Positions 36,531 to 53,710 of a DNA stretch of 64,000 nucleotides are shown here, piece after piece. Made by a program: the position numbers and the translations under genes. The notes beneath the pieces are model-generated. The model had not been told where the DNA came from, did not search any database, and saw nothing but the letters and a program-made list of their open reading frames with translations. Each line of letters opens with the position of its first letter. Position 1 is the first letter of the stretch. Origin of the DNA: Cobetia sp. L2A1 (GTDB taxonomy: Bacteria; Pseudomonadota; Gammaproteobacteria; Pseudomonadales; Halomonadaceae); the NCBI RefSeq assembly GCF_009796845.1, contig NZ_CP047025.1, positions 3,596,001-3,660,000 of the forward strand. Direction: 5' to 3'.

Positions 36531-37778
36531 TCAAGCCATTTCGTCGCTGACAGCCTCTGCATCCAGGCCAAAGGCAGTGTGCAGAGAGCGTACTGCCAGC
36601 TCCATGAACTTCTCGTCGATCAAGACAGAAATCTTGATTTCAGAGGTAGAGACCATCCGGATGTTGATGCCCTCTTCCGCCAATACGCGGAACATCTTGG
36701 ATGCCACGCCCGCGTGAGAGCGCATGCCAACTCCTACCAGTGAGACCTTGGCGATGTTGTCATCCGCACGCAGTTCTCCACCGCCAACGGACGGAATGAC
36801 GATCTCGGTCAAAATGCGCTGAGTCGCCTTGAAGTCGCTCTTGGCGACAGTAAAGGAGAAGTCAGTCGTATTGCCGTCCGGAGAAACGTTCTGGACGATC
36901 ATATCGATTTCGATGTTGGAATCGGCAATCGGACCTAGAATCTTCGAGGCAACACCCGGAATATCCGGTGTGTTGAGCAGCGTCAGCTTGGCTTCATTGA
37001 CGTTGAAGGCGATGCCAGAGATCAGCGGTTCTTCCATGTTGTCTTCTTCCTCAGCGACGATCAGGGTACCCGGGCCGTCCTCGAAGGAGGACAGGACACG
37101 CAGGGGAACGTTGTACTTGCCGGCGAACTCTACCGCACGAATCTGCAGAATCTTGGAGCCCAGGCTCGCCATTTCCAGCATTTCTTCGACGGTCACCGTT
37201 TCTAGACGGCGAGCCTTGGAACACACGCGCGGATCAGTCGTATAAACACCATCCACATCAGTATAGATCTGACACTCATCGGCCTTGAGTGCTGCTGCCA
37301 GAGCGACACCGGTCGTATCCGAGCCACCACGACCAAGTGTCGTGATGTTGCCATCACCATCAACACCCTGGAAGCCCGCCACGACGACGACCTTGCCAGC
37401 ATCGAGGTCCGCACGCAGGTCATCGGTATCGATATGCTGAATACGCGCCTTGGTATGGGCGCTGTCGGTACGAATACCGACCTGGGCACCGGTATATGAG
37501 GTCGCGCTGACGCCAATCTTTTGCAGCGCCATCGCCAGCAGGGAAATTGTCACCTGCTCACCAGTGGAGACCAGCATGTCCATTTCGCGCGGCGTCGGAT
37601 CATCATTGATCTCGCTGGCGAGACCGATCAGTCGATTGGTCTCGCCGCTCATGGCGGAGACAACCACGACTATCTGATGTCCTTCATCGCGGAACCGCTT
37701 GACCTTCTCGGCGACGGCCTTGATGCGCTCAACTGAGCCGACCGAGGTGCCTCCGAATTTTTGAACGTATAGCGCCAT
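36531..37778 (-). CDS. lysC: Aspartate kinase
   Basis: Phosphorylates aspartate, the committed step toward lysine, threonine, methionine and, in halophiles, the compatible solute ectoine. The protein has 415 residues. The kinase domain begins [14 protein letters not shown] (KFGGTS nucleotide motif) and contains [14 protein letters not shown]. The C-terminal third carries two ACT domains for feedback control. ATG 37776-37778 is chosen since the conserved sequence starts there with GGAAA upstream. No ectoine-type ask or ect genes are nearby, so this is the general biosynthetic kinase. It lies between alaS and csrA, each separated by terminators. Confidence 0.95.
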   Translation of the reverse strand: MALYVQKFGGTSVGSVERIKAVAEKVKRFRDEGHQIVVVVSAMSGETNRLIGLASEINDDPTPREMDMLVSTGEQVTISLLAMALQKIGVSATSYTGAQVGIRTDSAHTKARIQHIDTDDLRADLDAGKVVVVAGFQGVDGDGNITTLGRGGSDTTGVALAAALKADECQIYTDVDGVYTTDPRVCSKARRLETVTVEEMLEMASLGSKILQIRAVEFAGKYNVPLRVLSSFEDGPGTLIVAEEEDNMEEPLISGIAFNVNEAKLTLLNTPDIPGVASKILGPIADSNIEIDMIVQNVSPDGNTTDFSFTVAKSDFKATQRILTEIVIPSVGGGELRADDNIAKVSLVGVGMRSHAGVASKMFRVLAEEGINIRMVSTSEIKISVLIDEKFMELAVRSLHTAFGLDAEAVSDEMA

Positions 37779-37836
37779 GTGCGTTTCCGTTTTCCGTGTC
37801 CGTTTGCGTTGCCTCACATGATCTACATGCGAGCCC

Positions 37837-37873
37837 AAAAAAGAGGCCGGGTCTCCTCGTAAGAAGCCCGGCC
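37837..37873 (-). terminator. alaS terminator
   Basis: Minus strand: GGCCGGG - 15-nt loop - CCCGGCC, then TCTTTTTT. Located 14 bp after the alaS stop. Confidence 0.85.
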
Positions 37874-37887
37874 TTCATCTTGTTACG

Positions 37888-40491
<2,604 letters not shown>

Positions 40492-40788
40492 AGAGGTTCC
40501 GTAGCGATGTGCGTAAAGACGCTCCGGGGGTCTTCTGCATGACTTCCACATGGCTTCAGCATGTTCATCCATGTGGGTATGCATGGAGGTGCAATGAAAA
40601 GCATGAAAGAAGGCGCCTGCCCCGTGCCGTCGCAAGACGACCTAGTATAACGCCTGTTCGCGCAAGCTAAAGGGGGGTAAATACCTTGAGGGGCTGGTTT
40701 TCGCGTTCCAAAGCGCCGTCGGCAGATCTTATTTGAGAATTGGTCCACGGCAATCCACTGACAGCAGCACCTCCTGCCAGGCTTGCGG

Positions 40789-41415
40789 CTACTCTTCGCC
40801 TTCGTCGCTCCAGGCAGCAGACATCGCATAGCGAAGCTGCTCGTAGTCGAAGCCGCGCTGAAGGAGAAAACGTTCGCGTCTTGCGCGTTCTTTCTGCCCA
40901 TCGCCGGCTGACGAGAAGCGTCGCGCCAGTGTTTCACTGGCCAGTTCAAAGAAGTCCACCACGTCTACATGCCCAAAGACATCCGGCGTAGGGTCACAGG
41001 CTTCACGCATCACGGCATTCAGCGTCTCGTTATCGATACCACGTTGGCGCAGCTCTTGCTGAATACGCCTAGGACCTTGTCCTCTGAGCACCCGAGTTCG
41101 TAGAAAGCTGGCCGCGAAACGGGTATCTGACTGCAATCCCTCCGCTGCCATGCGTTCGAGCACATCATCAATCAGTAGCTCTACATCAAGCTCCGGCGTC
41201 GCTTCGCCATCATCATCAGATTCTGGGGCAAGCATTTCGCTGGCCGGCTTGAGGTAGTCACGGCCTTTTAGATAGTCGTATAGCTCGCGGCGACTGTGCT
41301 CCCGACGCGCCAATCGAGCGATGGCGTCACTGCGGGCACGCCGGTAAGGGCTGGCCTCGCCTGATTCAAGCGGCTGATACTCGGGGCCTGCCATATCTTC
41401 ACTATCGTCGTGCAT
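40789..41415 (-). CDS. recX: RecA regulatory protein RecX
   Basis: Binds RecA filaments and limits their growth and activity. The protein has 208 residues, longer than E. coli RecX (166). It has the three-repeat helical architecture: ARSDAIARLARREHSRRELYDYL at the N-terminus, then FAASFLRTRVLRGQGPRRIQQELRQRGI, then FLLQRGFDYEQLRYAM. An acidic insert (about 70-90) adds length. ATG 41413-41415 is favoured because AGAGG lies seven bases before it. It follows recA with a hairpin between them, so expression probably depends on read-through. Confidence 0.9.
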   Translation of the reverse strand: MHDDSEDMAGPEYQPLESGEASPYRRARSDAIARLARREHSRRELYDYLKGRDYLKPASEMLAPESDDDGEATPELDVELLIDDVLERMAAEGLQSDTRFAASFLRTRVLRGQGPRRIQQELRQRGIDNETLNAVMREACDPTPDVFGHVDVVDFFELASETLARRFSSAGDGQKERARRERFLLQRGFDYEQLRYAMSAAWSDEGEE

Positions 41416-41507
41416 GATCATACCTCTAGTGATTAGCGAGAAAATCCGCCCAGCTTGAGCGAACCTGATGTCGGCTGACAGGACCTTGATTGCTCCTCTG
41501 AAAAGCA

Positions 41508-41541
41508 CAGCGCCCGCCTCCGATGGACGGGGCGGGCGCTG
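41508..41541 (-). terminator. recA-recX attenuating hairpin
   Basis: CAGCGCCCGCC (41508-41518) pairs with GGCGGGCGCTG (41531-41541), 11 bp perfect, followed in the minus direction by TGCTTTT. Between recA and recX, as the partial terminator of E. coli recA. Confidence 0.65.
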
Positions 41542-41639
41542 ATATGGCACGGATGGCATCGCACGGGTAACGTGTGTAGCCCGGCGAGTGACTCACCTTC
41601 GTGTCAGAACACGTCTTATCACGTGCTCGTCAAACGTAC

Positions 41640-42701
41640 TCAGTCGAGATCGAGGTCATCTTCACCCGGCACAGCAGCAGCCTTGGCCGGCTCTTCCTTT
41701 GCCTCCGGCGGTGCCAGCAACTGAGCGCGAATCTGTGCTTCAATTTCTTCCATCACCGCAGGATTGTCTTCCAGGTACTGGGCAGAATTAGCCTTACCCT
41801 GACCAATCTTGCTGCCTTTATAGCTATACCAGGCACCCGCCTTGCCTACCAAGCCACACTGCACGCCCAGATCAATCACCTCACCGGCATGATAGATGCC
41901 TTTTCCGTAGAGGATCTGGAACTCGGCCTGACGGAACGGCGGTGCGACCTTGTTCTTGACGACCTTGACGCGAGTTTCGTTACCGGTGACTTCATCGCCG
42001 GACTTCACGGAACCTGTACGACGGATATCCAAACGTACGCTTGCGTAGAACTTCAGGGCATTACCACCCGTCGTGGTTTCGGGGCTACCGAACATCACAC
42101 CGATCTTCATGCGGATCTGGTTGATGAACACAACCATGCAATTGGCGTTCTTGATGTGACCTGTGACCTTGCGTAGCGCCTGAGACATCAGGCGTGCCTG
42201 CAAACCAACGTGAGAATCCCCCATCTCGCCTTCAATTTCAGCGCGCGGCGTCAGTGCTGCAACCGAGTCGATGATGATAACGTCAACACCACCGGAGCGT
42301 ACCAGCATGTCGACGATCTCTAGCGCCTGCTCACCGGTATCCGGCTGAGAGACCAGCATATCGTCCAGATTGACGCCCAACTTCTCTGCATAGGACGGAT
42401 CCAGTGCGTGCTCAGCATCGATGAAGGCGCAGACTTTACCCTGCTTCTGCGCCTGAGCGATGACCGAAAGCGTCAGGGTCGTCTTGCCCGAAGACTCCGG
42501 CCCGTAGATTTCCACTACGCGTCCGAGTGGGAGACCCCCGATACCGAGCGCAACATCCAACCCCAACGAGCCAGTAGAAATAGACGGCATGGTCACACGC
42601 GGGGTATCGCCCATGCGCATGACGGCGCCCTTGCCGAACTGACGTTCGATCTGGGATAGCGCCGCGTTCAGCGCCTTGGTGCGATTGTCGTCCTGTGCCA
42701 T
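41640..42701 (-). CDS. recA: Recombinase RecA
   Basis: An ATP-dependent strand-exchange protein and co-protease that triggers LexA cleavage. The protein has 353 residues. Walker A GPESSGKT is at 67-74. The MAW motif region, the Walker B segment [10 protein letters not shown], loop L1 [21 protein letters not shown] and loop L2 [22 protein letters not shown] are all intact. The acidic C-terminal tail ends GEDDLDLD. The start ATG follows AGGAGG. A good LexA box at 42875-42890 precedes it, overlapping the likely -10, so SOS induction is expected. Confidence 0.98.
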   Translation of the reverse strand: MAQDDNRTKALNAALSQIERQFGKGAVMRMGDTPRVTMPSISTGSLGLDVALGIGGLPLGRVVEIYGPESSGKTTLTLSVIAQAQKQGKVCAFIDAEHALDPSYAEKLGVNLDDMLVSQPDTGEQALEIVDMLVRSGGVDVIIIDSVAALTPRAEIEGEMGDSHVGLQARLMSQALRKVTGHIKNANCMVVFINQIRMKIGVMFGSPETTTGGNALKFYASVRLDIRRTGSVKSGDEVTGNETRVKVVKNKVAPPFRQAEFQILYGKGIYHAGEVIDLGVQCGLVGKAGAWYSYKGSKIGQGKANSAQYLEDNPAVMEEIEAQIRAQLLAPPEAKEEPAKAAAVPGEDDLDLD

Positions 42702-42874
42702 GTGGCCTCCTGTCGGACGGCGGTGCCACACGGGCAGCCACCTGGAATGAGGAAATACTGAATCTACAATACGGATTCTGAAATACAGTGCTCTCGGTGC
42801 TGAAGTGACAGCATGGAAGCATGCGAGTGATGCAATCGCTGCCAGCCTAGTGGATCCAGCATCGCAGCAAAACC

Positions 42875-42906
42875 CTGTATACATGGACAGTATGATGCCG
42901 CAAGTT
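42875..42906 (-). promoter_or_regulatory. recA promoter with LexA box
   Basis: CTGTATACATGGACAG at 42875-42890 fits CTGT-N8-ACAG, the LexA consensus. On the minus strand TTGCGG (42906-42901) and TATACA (42884-42879), 16 bp apart, could be -35 and -10, so bound LexA would cover the -10. The distance to the recA ATG is about 175 bp. Confidence 0.8.
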
Positions 42907-42958
42907 GCGTCACTCTGCCAGTCCAGTGATGCGCTTTTTCAGACAGGAGCCTCAACGC

Positions 42959-43516
42959 TTAGTCTTGCATTGCCTGCACTCGTTGGATCAAGCCCTGCAG
43001 AGCAACGCGCACGGCCGCATTCCTTACCGTTTCACGATCACCAGCAAAGTGATAATGCTCAGCTCGTTGTGTAGCTTCACTACCCCATGCCAGCCACACA
43101 GTGCCCACTGGCTTCTCCTCGCTACCACCGCCAGGCCCTGCCACTCCGCTGATCGCGACACCCAAGTCTGCCCCGCTATCACGACAGGCACCGCGGATCA
43201 TCTCGCAGACCACCATTTCAGAGACAGCGCCATAACGCGTCAACGACGCCTCACTAACCCCTAGCAAGCGCTGCTTGGCAGCGTTGGAGTAGGTTACGTA
43301 GCCCGATTCGAAATATCCGGAGCTGCCTGCAATGGCGGTAATCGCACAGCTCACCCCGCCGCCAGTACAGGACTCGGCAGTCGTGACCTGCAGTCCCTTA
43401 GATAACGCCAACTCTTGCAGATGCTCGGCCAACTCACTGATGGATGCACTGGTAGAGGGACTGCAGGATGCACTGACGGAGGATATCTCAGACGTGACGC
43501 CAGATGGTTCGTGCAC
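42959..43516 (-). CDS. pncC: Nicotinamide-nucleotide amidase (PncC/CinA C-terminal family)
   Basis: Converts nicotinamide mononucleotide to nicotinate mononucleotide, salvaging NMN released by DNA ligase. The protein has 185 residues, a stand-alone CinA C-terminal domain. The family core is visible: VTTAESCTGGGVSCAITAIAGSS with the catalytic Ser, GYVTYSNAAKQRLLGV, YGAVSEMV and GVAGPGGGSEEKPVGTVWLAW. The start appears to be GTG at 43514-43516, preceded by GGGGAG six bases away. The N-terminal 28 residues are Ser-rich and poorly conserved. It lies upstream of recA on the same strand, the classical cinA-recA order, and divergent from mutS. Confidence 0.93.
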   Translation of the reverse strand: MHEPSGVTSEISSVSASCSPSTSASISELAEHLQELALSKGLQVTTAESCTGGGVSCAITAIAGSSGYFESGYVTYSNAAKQRLLGVSEASLTRYGAVSEMVVCEMIRGACRDSGADLGVAISGVAGPGGGSEEKPVGTVWLAWGSEATQRAEHYHFAGDRETVRNAAVRVALQGLIQRVQAMQD

Positions 43517-43704
43517 GGTTGGCTCCCCGATTGGCTGGTAAATAGTGTGAGTGTCGTGGATGGCGCGTCACCGGCATTGGAGCCAGACACACCAGTCCGT
43601 AGAATATTGGGGCATCCAGTATGCCTCGCTCCAGCATGCCACTTTCCAGCATGTCTTTTGAGCAGTGTGCCTCTTTCACCGTTGCAGTGCAGTCAAGGAA
43701 GTCC

Positions 43705-46290
43705 ATGGCCATGGCCAAGAACAGCGCCCCGCAGATGACGCCAATGATGACGCAGTACATGAAGATCAAGCGCGAGCACCCCGGCGTGCTGCTGTTCTAT
43801 CGTATGGGCGATTTTTATGAGCTGTTCCATGACGATGCCAAGCGTGCATCTCACCTGTTGGATATCACTCTGACGGCACGCGGTAGCTCCAATGGCGCCC
43901 CGATCCCGATGGCTGGCGTGCCCTACCACAGTGCCGAGGGCTACTTGGCACGACTGGTAAAAATGGGCGAATCCGTCGCCATCTGCGAGCAGATTGGTGA
44001 TCCCGCAACCAGTAAAGGCCCCGTGGAGCGCAAGGTCGTTCGTATCGTCACCCCGGGCACCCTACATGATGAGGCACTTCTGGATGCCAGCCGCGATAAC
44101 TTGTTGGTAGCACTGCATCGTGATGGCGATAGCTGGGGTCTGGCCGCGCTTGAGCTTTCCTCCGGACGCTTCAGCGTGCTGGAGGTAGAGGGTGATGACG
44201 AGCTAATGGCAGAAATCCAGCGCCTATCACCTGCCGAGATAATGGTGGGCGAGAACCGCACACTCCCCGCGAGCCTCACCTCACGCCCCGGCCTGACACG
44301 CCAAAGCGACTGGCACTTTGATCATGAAACAGCGCTACGTCTGCTGTGTGATCAATTCGGCGTGCAGGATCTCAATGGATTTGGTTGCAGCCACCTGACA
44401 CGTGCCGTTACCGCGGCCGGTGCTCTGCTCGACTACGCTCGCGATACTCAGCGTACCGGCCTGCCACACGTAACCGCCCTGAGCGTGGAAAGTCGCGATG
44501 ACTCTGTCGTCATCGATGCCGCCAGTCGTCGCAACCTCGAGATTGACACCAATCTTGGCGGCGGTAGCGAGAACACACTCGCCAGCGTTCTAGATGTGAC
44601 TTCTACAGCGATGGGGTCACGTCTGCTCAAGCGCTGGCTGAATCGTCCGCTACGCGATCAGGAGCAAGTTGGACTTCGTCAGGCAGCCGTTCAGCGACTG
44701 ATGGATGGCGATTACCCTCTGGAGCTGCAAAGCCTGCTCAAGCGCATCGGCGATGTGGAACGCATCCTGGCGCGTGTCGCGCTGCGCAGCGCCCGCCCAC
44801 GTGACATGGCACGCCTGCGCGATGGCCTCAATGCACTACCAGAGCTACGCGCAGTGCTTGCCAGCATCGGAAAGGGCAGCGCTATCGATGATCTACGCGA
44901 AGCGATCCGCCTTTTCCCTGCGCTATCCGCCATGCTCAGTGAGGCAATAGTCGAAAACCCGCCCGTGGTGCTTCGCGACGGCGGCGTCATCGCGGATGGC
45001 TTTGATGACGAACTTGACGAGTATCGTGGTCTTTCCGAAAACGCCGGCCAGTATCTGATAGCGATGGAAACCCGAGAGCGTGAACGTACGGGCATCAGCA
45101 ATCTCAAGGTTGGCTATAACCGTGTGCACGGTTACTTCATCGAGCTGCCGCGCTCCCAGTCAGCCCAAGCACCAGTCGACTACATCCGACGCCAGACACT
45201 CAAGAATGCCGAGCGCTTCATCATCCCTGAGCTCAAGGAGTTCGAAGACAAGGCACTATCTGCCAAGTCCAAGTCACTGGCGCGTGAGAAGCTACTCTAT
45301 GAACACCTGCTGGACGACCTGAACACCGAACTTGATGGTCTACAGCAAACCGCTCGTGCCCTTGCCTCGCTAGATGTCCTCAACGCCTTCGCCGATCGTG
45401 CGACAGCGCTGGACTTCGTCCGTCCACAGCTTATCGAGACACCGGGAATTAATATCGAGGGCGGACGCCACCCAGTCGTGGAACATGTCAGCGACCACCC
45501 CTTCGTGCCCAATGATGTGCGCTTCGATGATGCACGTCGCATGCTAGTCATCACCGGCCCCAACATGGGCGGTAAATCGACTTACATGCGTCAAACGGCA
45601 CTGATTGCGTTATTGGCCCATACCGGCAGCTTCGTGCCAGCGACTCGTGCTGCCATTGGCCCGCTGGATCGCATCTTCACGCGCATCGGGTCCTCGGATG
45701 ACCTGGCCGGCGGCCGCTCTACCTTCATGGTCGAGATGACCGAGACCGCCAGCATTCTGCACAACGCCACCGACGAGAGCCTGGTGTTGATGGATGAGAT
45801 CGGCCGTGGCACCTCGACGTTTGATGGCCTTTCGCTGGCATGGGCAAGCGCCGAGCATCTCGCGCGCGCGCGGGCCTTCACCCTATTCGCCACTCACTAT
45901 TTCGAGATGACGGCGCTCCCCGAGCACGCAGATGGCGTCGTCAATGTCCATCTGACCGCTGCTGAACATGGTGACGGCATCGTCTTCATGCACCGCGTCG
46001 AAGAAGGCCCTGCCAGCCAGAGCTACGGTTTGCAGGTCGCGCAGTTGGCGGGTGTACCACAAAGCGTGATTCGTCGGGCGAGAGAGAAACTCACCAGTCT
46101 TGAGCAACAGGAAGTCGATCGTCCGCCTGTCTCACGACAAGATGCGCAAGGCCAGCCGGTGCCACAACAGAACGATTTATTTGCTGCCCCGCCGCATCCC
46201 GTCATCGAAGCACTGGATAACCTTGACCCTGATGACCTGAGCCCCAAACGTGCACTGGAGCTTATCTACGAATGGCGACAGGCCAAGTAA
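43705..46290 (+). CDS. mutS: DNA mismatch repair protein MutS
   Basis: Recognises mismatches and starts repair with MutL. The protein has 861 residues. The mismatch-binding F-x-E motif is in [11 protein letters not shown] (about 35-43). The ABC-type ATPase at the C-terminus has Walker [10 protein letters not shown] (about 618-626), signature [16 protein letters not shown] and Walker [17 protein letters not shown], followed by [12 protein letters not shown] 43705 follows AAGGA; another ATG two codons later is possible. It is divergent from pncC and followed by fdxA, the pattern of pseudomonads. Confidence 0.97.
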   Translation: MAMAKNSAPQMTPMMTQYMKIKREHPGVLLFYRMGDFYELFHDDAKRASHLLDITLTARGSSNGAPIPMAGVPYHSAEGYLARLVKMGESVAICEQIGDPATSKGPVERKVVRIVTPGTLHDEALLDASRDNLLVALHRDGDSWGLAALELSSGRFSVLEVEGDDELMAEIQRLSPAEIMVGENRTLPASLTSRPGLTRQSDWHFDHETALRLLCDQFGVQDLNGFGCSHLTRAVTAAGALLDYARDTQRTGLPHVTALSVESRDDSVVIDAASRRNLEIDTNLGGGSENTLASVLDVTSTAMGSRLLKRWLNRPLRDQEQVGLRQAAVQRLMDGDYPLELQSLLKRIGDVERILARVALRSARPRDMARLRDGLNALPELRAVLASIGKGSAIDDLREAIRLFPALSAMLSEAIVENPPVVLRDGGVIADGFDDELDEYRGLSENAGQYLIAMETRERERTGISNLKVGYNRVHGYFIELPRSQSAQAPVDYIRRQTLKNAERFIIPELKEFEDKALSAKSKSLAREKLLYEHLLDDLNTELDGLQQTARALASLDVLNAFADRATALDFVRPQLIETPGINIEGGRHPVVEHVSDHPFVPNDVRFDDARRMLVITGPNMGGKSTYMRQTALIALLAHTGSFVPATRAAIGPLDRIFTRIGSSDDLAGGRSTFMVEMTETASILHNATDESLVLMDEIGRGTSTFDGLSLAWASAEHLARARAFTLFATHYFEMTALPEHADGVVNVHLTAAEHGDGIVFMHRVEEGPASQSYGLQVAQLAGVPQSVIRRAREKLTSLEQQEVDRPPVSRQDAQGQPVPQQNDLFAAPPHPVIEALDNLDPDDLSPKRALELIYEWRQAK

Positions 46291-46516
46291 GTGCCTGGCG
46301 AAGCAGTACAAATACTCGACAGTACCCTCTGGGCATAGCACCATTCCAAAACGATCCGCCTGAGCAGATTGCGAGGGCGGCAGAGCGCTACTAGAATAGC
46401 GCCTTATAACGCATGCGCCGCTTATAACCTGAACCATGATTCCGCCCAGACGGTACATGGTCGGCGCCTGGACAACGACCCACGATAGCGACGCCGACCC
46501 GCGTCAGGAGATCTGC

Positions 46517-46840
46517 ATGGCATTCATCGTCACCGAGAACTGCATTCGCTGCAAATACACTGATTGCGTGGAAGTTTGCCCCGTAGATTGCTTTTACGAA
46601 GGCCCTAACTTCCTGGTGATCAACCCGGACGAGTGCATCGACTGTGCGCTGTGTGAGCCGGAATGCCCAGCCGAAGCCATCTTCTCTGAAGACGAAGTGC
46701 CGGAGAATCAGAAGGAATTCATCGAGCTCAATGCTGATCTGGCCGAAGTGTGGCCAAATATCAGCGAGAAGAAAGATGCCATGGCGGAAGCCGAGAAGTG
46801 GGACGGTGTCGACGGCAAGCTGGAATATCTGGAACAGTAG
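46517..46840 (+). CDS. fdxA: 7Fe ferredoxin FdxA
   Basis: An electron carrier with one [3Fe-4S] and one [4Fe-4S] cluster, of 107 residues as in Azotobacter/Pseudomonas ferredoxin I. The motifs are [18 protein letters not shown] (the 3Fe cluster ligand spacing) and [16 protein letters not shown], and the characteristic long C-terminal extension continues to GKLEYLEQ. The ATG follows AGGAGA at ideal distance. It sits after mutS. In Pseudomonas the gene next to fdxA is the regulatory RNA rsmZ, and here too a GGA-rich RNA gene follows, convergent with fdxA. Confidence 0.95.
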   Translation: MAFIVTENCIRCKYTDCVEVCPVDCFYEGPNFLVINPDECIDCALCEPECPAEAIFSEDEVPENQKEFIELNADLAEVWPNISEKKDAMAEAEKWDGVDGKLEYLEQ

Positions 46841-46887
46841 CATCTGGAACATCAGCATCTGCCCTGACCAGAGGCTGACCGCAATAC

Positions 46888-46929
46888 CAGGAACGGCTGC
46901 CGCGCTGACAAGCGCGGCAGCCGTTCCTG
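46888..46929 (+). terminator. fdxA hairpin terminator
   Basis: A 19-nt arm at 46888-46906 pairs perfectly with 46911-46929 around loop GACA, 47 bp after the fdxA stop. The U-run is absent. Confidence 0.6.
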
Positions 46930-46959
46930 CATCTGGCCTCGCCATGAAATTTCAGGCAC

Positions 46960-46987
46960 AAAAAAGGGCGACCCCGTAAGGTCGCCC
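46960..46987 (-). terminator. Intrinsic terminator of the CsrB-like RNA
   Basis: Minus strand: GGGCGACC - TTACGG - GGTCGCCC followed by six T. There is no minus-strand protein gene before it; it closes the GGA-rich transcript. Confidence 0.9.
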
Positions 46988-47729
46988 GCTCCAAGCGTGT
47001 CCCTGTCGATCCATCCTGGATCGTATTCCTGAGTGCTGTCCCTGCCCTTCGCAACATCCTGTCACTCGGAGCGCACTTTCACGCATGGTGGGTGTTGTGG
47101 CACTGCTTTCGCAGCTGTCCCACCACAACACCCGATGCCACTATCTTGCCTGCCCTGCTGTAGTACACATGCATTGCCCGGCATCCTGCCGATGCTGCTC
47201 CATGTCCTGCTTCAGCTAACAGCCTCATGACACTCCATGATCTGACAAATCCCTGTCGCGGCGTCCTGCCGCCAAGCTGCTGCTGACTGCCTCGTCTGCC
47301 CTGACACGGATGATGTCCCGTCATCCGTCACTCCTGTGAAGGCGAGCGTCCTGCTGCATATCCGAGCGATTCGATTCAAAATGACTCGCTCTCGACGTTC
47401 CCTGTCGCGGTGGACCGTCCTGGTCCTGGCACTCTCTCCGGTGCCATGTCCTACCATACCTGATCCTTGGCTCCGTCATGCCTGCTCCTTAGACATGATG
47501 GACATGCAGATATTCTGCTTTCGACGTCCTTGCCGAGTCCTTTTCACTGAACATCCTGTTCAGTAGAGCCAGAAATCCTGTCCGGCTGAAAACCTTGCAC
47601 TTGCTGCCCATCCCGTTTGCATCCTGCCGAGACTGCGGTGTCCCGCCGCACCCTCAAAGCCATGACGCTATTCTGGTCAGCTATGGTTCGCGTGGCAACT
47701 GCACCAACTAGCTAAAATGCTAAACGCTA
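46960..47729 (-). ncRNA. csrB: Long CsrB/RsmZ-class CsrA-sequestering RNA
   Basis: The stretch encodes no credible protein but on the minus strand carries about 35 GGA triplets by my count, many as CAGGA or AGGAC. Several sit exactly in apical loops of perfect short hairpins. These are GATCCA-GGA-TGGATC (47008-47022), CGGCA-GGA-TGCCG (47179-47191), GCGGC-AGGAC-GCCGC (47258-47272), ACGGATGA-loop-TCATCCGT with GGGA (47306-47328), GGACC-AGGAC-GGTCC (47412-47426) and CTGAACA-GGA-TGTTCAG (47547-47563). A longer stem-loop spans 47090-47133. This is the architecture of CsrB/CsrC/RsmZ decoys that titrate CsrA. The 5' end is inferred from a -10 at 47736-47741, giving about 770 nt against 369 nt for E. 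coli CsrB. A GacA-like box lies upstream. Exact ends and activity are inference. Confidence 0.88.
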
Positions 47730-47735
47730 ATTAAC

Positions 47736-47741
47736 ATAATA
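47736..47741 (-). promoter_or_regulatory. -10 element of the CsrB-like RNA
   Basis: TATTAT on the minus strand with GATTTA 17 bp upstream, in an AT-rich stretch. A start near 47729 would include every GGA motif. A weak -35 suits an activator-dependent promoter. Confidence 0.45.
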
Positions 47742-47838
47742 TCCGTATAAAACTATTTTAAATCAGTGGTTTGAATAAAAACACACGTTCGTATTCGTAA
47801 GCTGCCGTCAGTAGTTGTATTGATTATCCTTCGCCATT

Positions 47839-47856
47839 TGTAGGAAAAGGCTTACA
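47839..47856. promoter_or_regulatory. GacA/UvrY-type upstream activating sequence
   Basis: TGTAGGAAAAGGCTTACA matches the TGTAAG-N6-CTTACA palindrome bound by phosphorylated GacA at rsm genes, with one mismatch. It lies about 110 bp upstream of the inferred RNA start. Confidence 0.7.
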
Positions 47857-47930
47857 CAATATGACCAGTCATCCAGTGAACTTCTCACACTGCAGAAGAG
47901 CACTGCAGCGGCGATAGTGCGTGAAATACA

Positions 47931-47963
47931 AACGGGGCCGTGCCTTTTGGGCACGGCCCCGTT
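47931..47963 (-). terminator. eno terminator
   Basis: AACGGGGCCGTGCC (47931-47944) pairs with GGCACGGCCCCGTT (47950-47963) around TTTTG, 57 bp after the eno stop, ending GTTTG in the minus direction. It insulates the CsrB-like RNA gene. Confidence 0.8.
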
Positions 47964-48019
47964 GTGGAGCGATGGCTAAAGCACTACCAAAAGCCAGGCA
48001 GCACTCTCGATAGCGTGAC

Positions 48020-49400
<1,381 letters not shown>

Positions 49401-49411
49401 CATAGTCATCC

Positions 49412-50296
<885 letters not shown>

Positions 50297-50343
50297 TTAC
50301 CTCAGGGCGCGCAGACATTGGCCCACGCATCCTGATGGATCGA

Positions 50344-52032
<1,689 letters not shown>

Positions 52033-52133
52033 TCAGGATGGGTCGCCAGTCTAGCGGAAAGGAACCGCCGGCTCAATTTGATTGCCCATTCAGCATGCCA
52101 CATCATGACCTTTCTCGCAGGGTCAAGAGATGC

Positions 52134-52159
52134 ATCAGGCCCGCCATGGCGGGCCTGAT
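52134..52159 (-). terminator. gltD terminator
   Basis: ATCAGGCCCGCC (52134-52145) pairs with GGCGGGCCTGAT (52148-52159), about 60 bp after the gltD stop. No U-run. Confidence 0.55.
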
Positions 52160-52217
52160 AGCAGTCTTCACGCACCAGACTCAAGATTTCAAGACTGAGT
52201 GACACTACACGCCAACC

Positions 52218-53678
<1,461 letters not shown>

Positions 53679-53710
53679 TCATCTCCAATCAGTGAAGATG
53701 AGGGGCACGA

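Noticed and set aside
37779..37887. Lysine riboswitch upstream of lysC
   Set aside because: The gap to alaS is about 110 bp and is filled by the alaS terminator; no room or motif for the roughly 170-nt aptamer.
40492..40635. N-terminal extension of alaS
   Set aside because: The in-frame upstream codons precede the highly conserved AlaS start [11 protein letters not shown], which has its own Shine-Dalgarno; the extension has no family counterpart.
42750..42800. CTGTATTTCAGAATCC near recA as a LexA box
   Set aside because: The second half-site is not ACAG; the true CTGT-N8-ACAG box is at 42875-42890.
47033..47566. Short plus- and minus-strand open frames (65-81 residues) in the fdxA-eno gap
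   Set aside because: No ribosome-binding sites or family features; they are by-products of the GGA/TCC-rich RNA gene, whose hairpins and terminator explain the region better.
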